Shown piece by piece: positions 23,665 through 34,763 of a stretch of 64,000 nucleotides of DNA. Location of the stretch: contig OZ037767.1 of assembly GCA_964035545.1 (NCBI GenBank), positions 23,293,128-23,357,127 of the forward strand. Reading direction: 5' to 3'. The first letter of the stretch is position 1; the number at the start of each line of letters is the position of its first letter. The DNA is from Bugula neritina (Eukaryota > Bryozoa > Gymnolaemata > Cheilostomatida > Bugulidae). Position numbers and translations under genes: made by a program. The notes under the pieces were generated by a model. It was not told the origin of the DNA, searched no databases, and saw nothing but the letters and a program-made list of their open reading frames with translations.

Positions 23665-26574
23665 CTGTTTTGTAGCCCATGACTGTCGACAGCCAGTAGT
23701 GAAGGACTACCAAAGCCCTCACCACTGGGAGAGCAAAATACTTGCCTATGGTCTTAATGCGACCTGTGACAGTGTGAACATAACACACACCAGACCCATC
23801 TTAAAGTTTGAGGAAAAGAGGTGAGGATATTTGAGTAAAATGCTTACGTTTTTAAAAAAATTACTTACTGAATGTGACCAGGCTTTCAGAGCTAGCTAAT
23901 AACTTTCTTTCTTAGACCTGACAAGCTTCTCTTCCATATTGGGAACTCTGTCAGAAAGTCTGGAAAAGGAGAAGCTGAGTTTCACTGCCCCAAAGGGCTA
24001 GCAGTTACAAGTTCTGGAGAGATCATAGTGGCTGATTCAGGCAATCACAGAGTGCAAGTGTTCAACCAATATGGAGTGTTGGTGAAGCAGTTCGGCAAGT
24101 TTGGAGTTAACGAAGGGGAGTTCAACACGCCCACCAGTAAGTAGAAGCATGAAACTACCATTTTGGGCTACACAATGCAAATGCATATCTTTTAGCATGC
24201 ACAGTTGATTCTAATTTGTACTATTTTCCTATGTCTAATATGTAAAACTACCAAAGTTATGACGGTTGCGTGTTATACTACAGCGTATATGATGGTAAAG
24301 TATCATAATTATAGTAAAGCTACATATGTAGCAAATTATGTAACATTTCGCATTCAACTCAGCATAATACAATATCTACCCTACTAAAGTGGGTGAAGCA
24401 TCAGAGAAATTTCGACAGTGGTAGCTTTAACAATTCAAACTGGTGCTTTAACCAAAATACTATATGCAAAGCATTAAAGAAAATTCTAGCTACTGGATGT
24501 GATATGACGATATACAGTGATGCACAATAGTAGCTTTAATAGCAAATATTTTTGAATTTAAGTCTGAAATATGTACTTTTTATTCTTGCATATTATACAC
24601 TATATAAAACGTATCATAAATCTGCATATCAAGATATAAGGTAATATACATATAAATATATAATATGTAAATCTGTTTTCATAGTTTGTGCTGTGCTAAT
24701 TATAGGTATTGCTGTTACTTCAAATGATGAGGTGATAGTGGCTGACCAGCTGAACAGGAGGATACAGACATTCACAAGGAGGAAAGTATTTAAAGACTCC
24801 TTCAGTACAAATGACTTCCCATGTTCTGTGGCCACTGATATCTTCTACAATGTGGTTGTGGGAACAACGAAGAAGACCATAGAAATATATAGGAGAGGAG
24901 GAAAACTTGTCAACAGATTTTCTACTTTACCAGACTCAGAGCTGGTGCGTAAGGTTCTGCTATTAAAGAGTGGCAAATAAATAGATTAAATTATAGCAAA
25001 CCCAATATTATATTTATATATATTTATTTAGGAGGCTGTACGCTGCATATATTAAAATATGGTAGGATTTTCAATGATGTAGGACCAAATTAAAACTATA
25101 ATCCTTATATTTCTAAACTTTTTATATTATATTAGCTTACTTTTTATTGTTCATGGCAAATATATGTTATTTTCAAAACTTACAACACTTTTGAAAATGC
25201 TTTCTTCTCTCATACTTTGGTCCATCATTTGTAGATTTGCGTTCATAAAATTCAGTTTGTTCATACAATACAGTTGAACAAAGTCACATTCTCATTTGTC
25301 ACTTAGTAAAATGAAGATTTTCATTTGTCACACTATGAGTAGAAATTCTACCAGATTTGAAGGTATTATATTATATTGTTTTATTGTTGTAGGATGAAGA
25401 TGGGAATGCTATTATATATGTTGGAATAAATGCTATGTCAAACTCTATAGTGGTGTGTGATCCTACAGATAGACTGATAAAGACATTTGATTACAATGGT
25501 AATTTGATTAAGAAGTTTGAACCATGCGGAGTGGAAGATGGCCTAGCGTGTGTTCCAACAGGAATCCATATCTTACTAAATGGGAATATTTGTGTTTGCG
25601 ACTCACTAAACCACACAGTAAGTATGGTCCACACACTAAGTATAACATACTGTAAGTATGGTACACAGTAGGTATAGCACTAAACCATGCTGTATAGAAA
25701 CCAAACTTATGTATAAAAAGTATATAAATTCAGAAAAAATGCATTGTAAGAAAAGTAGGCTGTAAGTGAAGTACGCATGTTGTTATAAGTATATATACAG
25801 AGTGAAATACAAGAACAAATGAAAAACCGATAGCATTTTCAGGATGGTTGAATATAGTGTGCTTATTCACAAAATTGATCTATATATCATATTTAATCTG
25901 AAGCTAATTGGTTTGAACCTATTTTTTTGATTAAGACTTGGAAACTTTTATTTTATAACTGATGATAGAAATCAGAAAAGATGTAATACGCTTTACTACA
26001 TCACATTTGAGCCATGCACTGTCTATAGATGATAGATTTATAGTTACGTGTCAATGCAAATATTGTATGGCATAGCACATGTATTGAAATATTCATATTA
26101 ATTCATTTGTAGTGCAGGTGTGTTGGGAAATAATAATATAGTTCTAACAACCTGTATATTTGTTCTTTAAATACAAACCATTTAGGAAAAATAAAAGGAA
26201 TTGTACATTTGGAACTCCCTGCAGCTCTATATAAAATACTGTATATTAGTATGTGTCTATGTACTGCAAATCATAGTAATGATGGACTCTACAGGTGTAT
26301 TATATTGTAGGTGGCAGTCTTTACTGAGAGTGGTGGGTTGGTCAAGAAGTTGATAGGACCAACTGATGGGTGTGGGTCGGTCCAGCAATGTGCTACAGGA
26401 CCAGAGGGCCATCTAATAACCACAGAGTATTCTGTGAATAACATTCACTGCATGAAGATATTTCGGTACAATGAATGTGAGTGCCATTGCTTTAGGCCAG
26501 GCTCTAGCAAACGACCTCCAACACCCAACAGATTTGAGGCTGTGACTAAAATAAGTTCTTTAGGCAAAGAATAG
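23665..26574 (+). CDS. NHL-repeat beta-propeller protein, 3' five exons (5' incomplete)
   Basis: Exons 23665-23820, 23916-24136, 24706-24944, 25393-25617 and 26311-26574, with agreeing phases and a TAG stop at 26572-26574. NHL repeats are clear: GLAVTSSGEIIVADSGNHRV followed by QVFNQYGVLVKQFGKFG, then IAVTSNDEVIVADQLNRRI, then SNSIVVCDPTDRLIKTFDYN, then GNICVCDSLNHTVAVF. The blades form a beta-propeller like that at the C-terminus of TRIM-NHL proteins (TRIM2, TRIM3, TRIM71, Brat). The first exon seen (FVAHDCRQPVVKDYQSP...) is not a recognisable RING, B-box or filamin domain. The last 40 residues include a Cys/His cluster, CECHCF, and a Pro-rich tail. Without the 5' exons I cannot say whether this is a ubiquitin ligase. 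Donors are GTGAGG, GTAAGT, GTGCGT and GTAAGT. A possible ATTAAA poly(A) signal is at 26665-26670. Confidence 0.8.
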
Positions 26575-27446
26575 TTGAAGAAATACAATTGTTGTAGATT
26601 TAGCTCTATATTTATTCTCAAAAATATCAGTGATGTTCTCAAACATATCTCATAAATATACCATATTAAAAAATATTTAAACTCTTTTGGTATTATAAAT
26701 ATAAAATCACATTCTCCAACATGAAGATTTGCAATTATCAATCACAGAGTAGGCGTTGCCTTGCTGATGCAACTTCAATGAGACTTTAGCAACAAAATAT
26801 CAAAAACATATCCCAATTTCATCAAGTCTAAAGTTGCGTTTATATCTTCACGATTTTCAGTTAGAAATGCAATTTCTCCGAGATGCATTGCATTATAAAA
26901 GCCACTCGTAAAAATTTTTGTACTGATTGGCCGAGTTCAGAATAATACTCAGTAGGAGTAATAACTCCTTGTAAACATCGTTAATTAATTATGACTTTGG
27001 TGATTAGATGACTTACTTATATTTTAATAATTATATCCCCTACACCTTCTCAATTATCGCTTTTAGGCTGTCAACTTCTCTAACTCACGACGTTTTCAAA
27101 GGGCATCAAATAGCAATCAGGCGAGTCAGATTTCCCTTTCAGAAAGTAAGCTTCCGCATGTATAAGATTTTAATGATTTCAAGTTCGACTATTAGAGGGT
27201 ACTCGGACAAGCATTATTAACTGAAACTCGGTACTTTTTTTAGCAGAGGTATAAACGCAACTTAAGAGTAATAAAATTACCGTATAAAATGATACAAACA
27301 GATCATAAAGTTCAAACATGGCAATAAACAACTTGCAAACATGATAATAAATTGAATGCGTTGAGGTAATGCAGCTGAGATTATAAATGATTCTGTCTGT
27401 CAGGAACTGAGAGTCCTGTTTAGTGGTGCAGCCCAGCAGCTGTCTG
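26575..27446. other. Convergent intergenic spacer between NHL gene and YRDC
   Basis: The NHL gene (plus) and YRDC (minus) converge on this 872-bp spacer, which must hold both 3' UTRs. About half of it is a MITE (26832-27262). No other coding signal was seen. Confidence 0.6.
26832..27262. mobile_element. MITE with AGTTGCGTTTATA ends and TAA duplication
   Basis: A 431-bp element bounded by inverted 13-bp ends AGTTGCGTTTATA, with TAA on each side. A 3-bp TAA duplication and short TIRs suit a PIF/Harbinger-type non-autonomous element. The inner sequence beyond the TIRs diverges and has no coding frame of note. Confidence 0.65.
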
Positions 27447-30400
27447 TCAGGAACTTCTAGAAGCTGCATCTGTTAAGTTATGTTGAAGTAGGATCTCTTT
27501 TGTTGGAGAATATGCACTGAAAAATTAAATTTAGGTTTCAGTTACTATGTTACAGGATAACATATAGAGCTGGTGCTTTAGGTACTAGTGAGTTAAGTAA
27601 TATGATAATAATATGTAGACTTAGTACATTAAATATTACATACTAGTATAATAAATAGACTGAGAACTTTAGGTACTATATACTCCTATAATTTGAGACC
27701 AAGTTTTTTACGCACTATATATTAGTATAATATATAGACTAACTTCTTTAGATACTACATACTGGAGCAGTATATAGGCTAAGTTCTTTAGGTGTAAATA
27801 AAAACAAATACTAGTTAAGACCAAAGGAAAATCAATGAACTAACCTGCCATTCCTGAGGATAATGAACTGTCCAGGTGTACTCAGGTCTACGACTGTTGA
27901 GCCAAGTCGCTGAGTTACATTTTCACCCAGAGTACCGCCATCATATACAACACTTAAATGTGGCCATAACTCCTCAAACTCCTGCATCACACACAACACA
28001 ATGCAATTAGATTTAAAACTAATGACAAGTTTACAATGGACATACACACAATATTAGCGTGTCATAGAGCTGTAGGGTACACACAGAAGGCAAGATTAGA
28101 TTCAACAAACAATGTGCATTGCAGATATGAACCACTGAATGCTTTATCACTAAATTCCTTTAGGAGCTAGTGTATGCCCGATGGTGTTATACATTTAGTA
28201 TAAAATATAAAAATACTGCAGCATTTTGCGAGAATATCACTTTATACGATGTTTCTTTGACCTAGTGGTTAGAGCACTGGCCTGCCTAGTGTGCTCAAGT
28301 CAATGATTCGAATCTCGGTGAAATCAATAAAACCCTTAGACAAAAATGACTTTACACGTATACATTTTACAAGCAGTACCACAACTACTCCACAAGAAAG
28401 ACTCAAGATCGAGGAAAAAGACTTACTTGAATGCATACAGGGCTGAGACAGCTACTAATATTAGCTGAGGTGAGAGCCAATGGTTGGTCCAATTCATTGC
28501 ATAACCTCTGAAGAAAAGGATAATTGGGTATTCTAATGCCAACGAGTGATGTATTTGGGTTTAGCATAGGATTGAGAGCTTCCTTCCTCTTGAATACAAG
28601 AGTGACAGGACCAGGTAGTAAAGCCTTGAGCAGAGTATGATCTATAGTAACTTCACACCATCTGCAATACGGCAATCACATGATTATCGTGTAAAATCAA
28701 ACTTGAAACAGGCTGATTGTAGATGAGGTGTGAGACTGAGAAACCTGTTACAAACTTACTTATACACCTGATCGATATTGCCAACGCATATCGCTAGGGG
28801 TTTGCTTTCAATACGCCTTTTGATATCATAGATCTTTTGAACAGCAGTTTCGTTCTGAGCCGATGCAGCTAAGCCATATATAGTATCCGTAGGTACCGCT
28901 ATTACTCCACCAGAGCACAGAGCTGTAATACCTGCAGCTAAATCACTCGACTCACCTAAAATAGTAAGTAAAGGTAGGTAGGTGGGTAGGTAAAGAGGTT
29001 CGAACAAAGTTAATATCTTATAAATAAAATCTGGCGACATGGTTCAAATTCGCCTAAAATAGTGAATATAGGTAAGCAGTAGTAGAGAGGTTTGGATAAA
29101 TTCAATATATATATTGCTAAAATCAATGAAATGCTACTTCAGATGTATAAGTCCAAAAAAATTAACTAGCTGGTTTAAATGAAATCTGGCCACATGTTTC
29201 AAATTTGAACAAAAAGACTAGCTGTTTTGTACACAACACATGATACCTATGCTTAAAGAGTAGCTGTAAAAACTATTTAAAGGATTGCTCAATCTTAGTT
29301 TATTACAATCACATTATAATTATAAACTATAATTTAATGTGTATGCAAACAATTGTGACTTTGCAAAGGGATATGTGCCTAGAAAACAGTTTTTCAAAAT
29401 TCCAATTTTGAGGGCGGTAAAATTTTCAGCCATGAAAAAGAATAGCCTAATACGTGACGTGTGAACGCCAGTAACTATGCTGCACGTGCTAACTATAACG
29501 CTAGTATTCAAGGTTGCTGAGCACTATATCAGCCAATAACGCAGTTACAGTGCGCTATATAGGTCAGCTTTGGTGTGCCCGTAATATTGCACAATCTGAC
29601 CTAGTTTAGATCGATCGCAGGCATTCATCCTAAAGAATGCATGTTTTTGCAATGCTTTTTTTCTAATGGTTACAAGCAAAATATGGCCTAATGTTATTAC
29701 ATACATGTTATTTAAAATGTCAAAAAACTATAGATTGAGATAATTCACATTTGCACTTCTATAAATATACAAATTACGAGCTGAAAGATCACATCTCACA
29801 GTCATACTTCTATAGTTATTCATTTGTATAGTCACGTGACCAGCAGGAATGCTGGCGCTGTTACGTCACATTTCCCAGCTCATTTCAAAATCGTCGTTTT
29901 GGCTGTTACCAATCTACACCCTCAACTTTAACTAACTTTTTCTACCTTTGATCAAATGCTTTTTGTCAATTCATGCTTAGAAAAACACAATATTATGTGT
30001 GTTTGACTTAAATGGCCATTTATTAGACAAGATAGAGCAATCCTTTAAGGCCTTGAATAGAAACTGATGATAGTAGCTACTTATTTTCAGCTGACACTCT
30101 GCAATACCTCCACCTACATTGTATCAACTAAGTTGACATACTTAAATACTGTCAGCTGGTGTAAGTGCTACAGATACTATTTAAAATACTTACTTTCTTT
30201 GAAAAGAGTTTTCATGCCAGGAGTAGATGATGCTAAACTATGGTAGTTGTTACACAGCCTTGAAGTTGTCACACCACGCACTTTGCAGACTAAATTATGA
30301 TATTCCACTTTACAAAACCTTTGGCCACAAGCAGAATTGGAGAATGATCTACGATGTCGGATATTAACCACAGAGACTCCTCTAGTTGTGACGCTGCTGA

Positions 30401-30452
30401 AGCTGAATAAACTTTGAAGAACAGGTGCGGAGATTTTACTGAGATTAAGCAT
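27447..30452 (-). CDS. YRDC: Threonylcarbamoyl-AMP synthase (YRDC/Sua5 family), complete
   Basis: Makes threonylcarbamoyl-adenylate from threonine, bicarbonate and ATP, the donor for N6-threonylcarbamoyladenosine at tRNA position 37. Exons in order: 30452-30194, 28955-28760, 28661-28427, 27981-27845, 27516-27447, total 897 nt, 298 residues plus stop, all phases agreeing. The YrdC domain starts near residue 92. The signature is GGVIAVPTDTIYGLAA (about residues 102-117), then KRRIESKPLAICVG, LLPGPVTLVFKRKE, TSLVGIRIPNYPF, QPLALTSANISS and RLGSTVVDLSTPG, all in the order seen in human YRDC. The C-terminal exon is short, as in animals. About 90 N-terminal residues precede the domain. They are Arg/Ser-rich with almost no acidic residues at the start, suggesting a mitochondrial targeting peptide (MLNLSKISAPVLQSLFSF). 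An acceptor-like 'tttcatacag' lies 4 nt upstream of the start, so a 5' UTR exon is likely. The neighbours suggest no functional link. Confidence 0.94.
28252..28330 (+). mobile_element. tRNA-like SINE head
   Basis: Reads GACCTAGTGGTTAGAGCACT (A-box-like) and, 30 nt on, ATGATTCGAATCTC (B-box-like), then AAATCAATAAAACCC. It does not fold into a complete tRNA, with no matching acceptor stem, so a tRNA-derived SINE or decayed tRNA pseudogene is preferred. It lies in YRDC intron 3. The 3' limit is not clear. Confidence 0.6.
29281..30044. mobile_element. TTAA-flanked MITE in YRDC intron 1
   Basis: A 764-bp element with 16-bp inverted ends AGGATTGCTCAATCTT / AGGATTGCTCTATCTT (one mismatch), flanked on both sides by TTAA. 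TTAA targets are typical of piggyBac-type and some Kolobok elements. It has no transposase frame. It occupies most of the 1238-nt intron 1 of YRDC. Confidence 0.82.
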
Positions 30453-31489
30453 CAACCTGTATGAAAACAAACACTAAGTTAAAGTGTAAACTATCTTGGA
30501 AATACACATTATTGAAAAATCGATGTCTGAACACACAGTCTTATACTAAACCGATATAAAGTACAAACAAATTACTTGCAAAATTCTGCTTATGAAGCAA
30601 TTAAAAATAGTAGCAAATATAAACAAAAAAGATTAGTGGTATGAATACTATTGCAAGAAAGTGTACCAATTTTTCCGTTTGATCTAATTTATAAAATTAT
30701 AACGAGTGCTTGAAGAACTACCTACAGAGAACATATCTAAAACCCACAATTTCAACAGCCTAAACAATGTTATATTTGATAATATTTTTAAAAAATCATT
30801 ATAATTGATAGTTATATGAAGATTGATTATTTACTGTTTCAATTTTGAACCCAACTTCTCACAAGGGATAGTTTTTATTATCTAAAAATAACTCATTTTA
30901 TATACATATATATTCTTATTTTGTAGCCATTTTATCATGCTGCTTAATATATTTTTGCATAAGTAAATGTCATTTTAATAGTTTCTTAATAGTTTTGTTG
31001 CTATTGTTAGTAAATAATTTAGCTGTACATGGATATGTTGTATAAAATTCTGACTGTTAGTGAGACAATTTCATTCAGTAAGCAAGCCTGATTAAAAAGT
31101 TTACACCTAAATGTTGTTGCTAATAAAAACTATGTACTATTTAGAATATGAAAAATTAATAGCCGTCCATAAACTTAGGTTTTGGAACTTAAAGCCATTT
31201 CCAACTGTGATTTGTTTTAAATAATAATATATCATATTTTACTGAGCGTCATTCACTAAATATTTACACATGTTGTATGTCATATGTGTTTCACTGTTGG
31301 TTCAATTTGTTGAGTTTACTTCATTTATGAGAAGATGACTAGGTTAGTTGAAAATCAAAATGTTTTAAATTTGTTCATTTTTTTCTGTGATGATAACGTA
31401 CATTGAATTTGATTTTGAAAAGAGTTCAAATTCAATTTTATGCAAATTATTAAACGTTTTATTGCTAGCCATATTGATAATGATATAGA

Positions 31490-32110
31490 CGGAGTCTGAT
31501 AATTATAATGGCTCCAATGAAAATGATTATGATAATCATTATCAATATGAATACGAGTATCAGTACAAGTAAGAACTATGATTATTATGATATATTTTTA
31601 CTACTAGTACTAGTAGTGGTAGTGACTAGTACTACTAGTACTCAACTAGTAGTAGTAGATAAAATGATAAATATAATCATTATGATTATGGTATCGATAA
31701 TGATTATCATTACCATATTGAATTTGACTGTCCTCTAACTCTAAGTTTAATTTAAACTTCAAGTAACATTGACTACTACAAATAGTTGCTTGAAGTTGAA
31801 ATTAAATGTAGAGGACAAGGTGAAGGTATCCGTATACGTGAGAGAGCCGGAGTAGGTAAAGGTGTATTATAATTATTAAATTTAATATTAATATAAATAT
31901 TATTATGCATTGAGAGAGGTAATCGCTAATCCGAATAGTAATATTATTACTCTAAGTGAAAGTCAAATTGAAATACAAATATTACTATATATATTACAAA
32001 TATTGCTAATAACTATAAGTAATACTAATAGTATTACACTTACTATTTCAATTTCAATTTGACTGTTAGACTTACTCTTACTCTTAGTGTTTGAGTTTGA
32101 GTACTCGGAC
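31490..32110. repeat. Low-complexity palindromic island
   Basis: Contains ATGATTATGATAATCATTAT, ACTAGTAGTGGTAGTGACTAG and similar two-fold symmetric words. A longer imperfect inverted repeat pairs 31729-31765 (TGTCCTCTAA...ACTTCAAG) with 31782-31815 (CTTGAAGTTG...TAGAGGACA). There is no coding potential beyond fortuitous short frames. Confidence 0.65.
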
Positions 32111-33359
32111 TTCCTCTCGCAAGGACAAAAGTAAAACTATAAGTAAAACACACCTTAGGCTTATCCTACAGACATATGACCAAGTCTACAAGAATGAAAG
32201 TATCAGTATTAGCATGAATGTCAAGTAAGAAAAAAAGTAAGTGGTAACTTAAACTTTTAGAAAATTCCCATTCAACATGGGAAGCTGATGAAACTCGTTG
32301 ACACTTGGAGTAGAGCGTGCTGAATTAATCTGGCAAAAGGTCAGGGTCAATCGCATGGTGACAGCTGTCTATCCTATGCACATAATAAACACTTTTGAAT
32401 GTATGGTTGTCTGAGAGATCAATCATTCACATTTTCGATAGTTTCACCCACTGAGCTGGAATAGACCTATATTATTATTGAGTTCATTGGTTTCACCACT
32501 GAGCTGGAATTATTGAGTTCATTGGTTTCACCATTAGAGTGCAACTCCTTTTAGTTTTATTAATAGACGTTACATTTGACGGATCAAATTAGTGACTTTA
32601 GTAAAAAGAATGAAAATACAAAGAAAAAGAACTTGACAATAAAATGCTGCGTTATAAAGTTATAATATGCTATAAGTAGAAACATGACAAAAAATAAAGA
32701 AGATAACTTTGCTAAATTCGTGCAAAATCCTAAAAACATCCTACGTACGGCTACAAGTACAAGCAAAGAAAAAGCTGAAGCTAATAAAATAATTATCGCT
32801 ATTGAGCTCATCTCAGAGAAAAAAGTTAAAGGCTTTGCTTGAAAGTGATATATAAAAATCTTTTAACCTGACATAATTTTGTATTTCAAACAAAAGCAGA
32901 TATGTTTTACCATTGAAATATTATAATACAAAATTTATTTCATTCCAAAGTATATTGTTGTTATTGTACACCCTGATCACAGGAGGTAGAGTTAGACAAA
33001 AGCATAGAGTTATCTTCTCGATGTATTGAAGCCTGCTCTGTGTGTCATGTTGCAATATCACTTTGATTTAAATTAGTCATTATTTACGGAAGGGCAATTT
33101 CTTCGCCCAAGGCGTCACATGATTTTCGGTGTAGCGCTAGCTGAACATCGTGATCAAGTGACTGTGATGTAAACATTCACACCAACACTCACGCTGTGAT
33201 TCAGATTGTTCAAAGAAATCGCACGAGTTTTATCAGAACCATTACAAGTATCATAATGACACAATAATAATAGATTAAAGTAACTGAAATATTTCTAAAA
33301 TTAAATCATGAAGCTTATGTTCAAGTAATGTTCACATGTATTTTTAATTTTAGTTTTAC

Positions 33360-33960
33360 TTTTAGTTTTACTTTCTTTTACTTTTAGTTTTACTTTGTTT
33401 TGTATAAGTATTACTATTAGTATTAGTATTACTCAATTACAATTACTATTGCTATTAGTATTAATATTGCCATTGGGCTTGGCAGTTGCACTCACAGAGA
33501 CACTTTACAGTTACTGATAGTGATAGAGTTACACTTGCTCTTACTCTTATTGTCTTACTCTTAGTCTTAGTCTTACTCTTAGTCTTACTCTAGTGTTGCT
33601 GTTGCTGTTAATGTTACACTTGGTCTTACTTACAGATTGTATCACGGTTAGTCGTTAGAGACTTACTCTTAATGTTGATGTCAGTCATAGACAATCATAA
33701 TAATACTGATATTGCGTCTCATACTGATACTCATAGTCATGCTCATAGTAAAAACAGATACTGATAGTCAAAACTGGTAGTGATGGTGTAAGTGTTGCAC
33801 TAACACTTAAGCCTTACTGCTTAGAACTAAAAGTTAGTCTTACACCTTAACCTATAGGCTTCAGTAATTATAGCTATAAGTATAAGATCAAGTGCAAGTT
33901 AGTGTAATTATAAGTATAACTGTATAACTACTTACTCGAAGTGATCATCACATTGGATTG
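33360..33960. repeat. Low-complexity TTTTACTTTTAG / ATTAGTATTACT island
   Basis: Starts with TTTTAGTTTTACT repeats and passes through ATTAGTATTACT, then CTTACTCTTAGTCTTAG words, ending in CATAGTCATGCTCATAG-type repeats. It is of the same style as the islands at 18.6 kb, 31.5 kb and 43.7 kb. Confidence 0.65.
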
Positions 33961-34763
33961 CCATAAAGTAGAGGCACAAGGAATGCGCCACACAGCCATA
34001 TGCTTATGGTTAATAAGTTAGTCATACAAGTGGTACTAGTAATAGTTGGACTATATGAAGTTTTCACTTCACGTTCTCAAGACTTATGTATTTTTGTGGT
34101 TTCTGGTCCCTAAGTAGAGTCTAATGCTCATTTACCACTGAATAAACTACTTGGGCCGCAGATTGGATTTCATCTTTTTTTCTAACATTCAAAACCTTTG
34201 ACCATCTTTCATACAACCTTTCTTATATAACCAACCAACCTTGTGGGTCTACGCCTAGTATATTGCTGATTACTAATTGTATTTACCAACAGCTTTCTAT
34301 AAATAGCTAAAAATTAAAAGGCTATTTTTTAATGCAACAGTAAGTTAAGCTGAGTCATTCTAGCTTTGCAATTGAGTTAGCAATAGGAACTAGTAGTGAA
34401 CCTGCCACGAACTCTGGCCCAGATGATTTAAAAAAACAAACTTTATAGACTATATTAACTGAACAAGAGTTTTAATCCTGTCTATGCAGGATCATAGTCT
34501 CTGAACTGTTGCCTTAGTTTGTTTGTTTGTTTGTTTTATTTTGTCGTAGTTGGAGAAAAAAAATTAATTGAGAAAAAATAAACAAAATGACAGGGCCTAT
34601 GGCGCAATAGCACCGTGTCCAATCTTCAGGTCACTAATAGTTTTTGGGGAAAACGCTGTTCAAGTACTTAGTATCGTTAACTCCTGCTGACAAAAGAGAT
34701 ATGTTGTTTGCTAAAAGTTTTGACTGAACATTATTTTCAACAGAATCAAGATTGCTATTATTA

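Larger units (their letters stand above)
30453..34763. other. Intergenic region between divergent YRDC and CI-MPR genes
   Basis: No gene supported. It contains low-complexity islands at 31490-32110 and 33360-33960, AT-rich sequence elsewhere, and a (TTTG)n run near 34520-34545. Promoters and any 5' UTR exons for YRDC (left) and the CI-MPR gene (right) must lie here. Confidence 0.55.

Noticed and set aside
28252-28330. Functional tRNA gene
   Set aside because: A- and B-box-like motifs are present, but there is no acceptor stem pairing or normal anticodon arm. A SINE head or pseudogene fits better.
32584-32811. 75-residue hydrophobic minus-strand frame with two possible membrane segments
   Set aside because: AT-rich sequence often gives Phe/Leu/Ile-rich frames. 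No splice support, no recognisable family, no neighbouring exons.
34580-34640. Possible retroelement 3' tail next to a (TTTG)n run
   Set aside because: Only a short stretch (GGGCCTATGGCGCAATAGC) looks unusual, with no second copy or coding part to support it.
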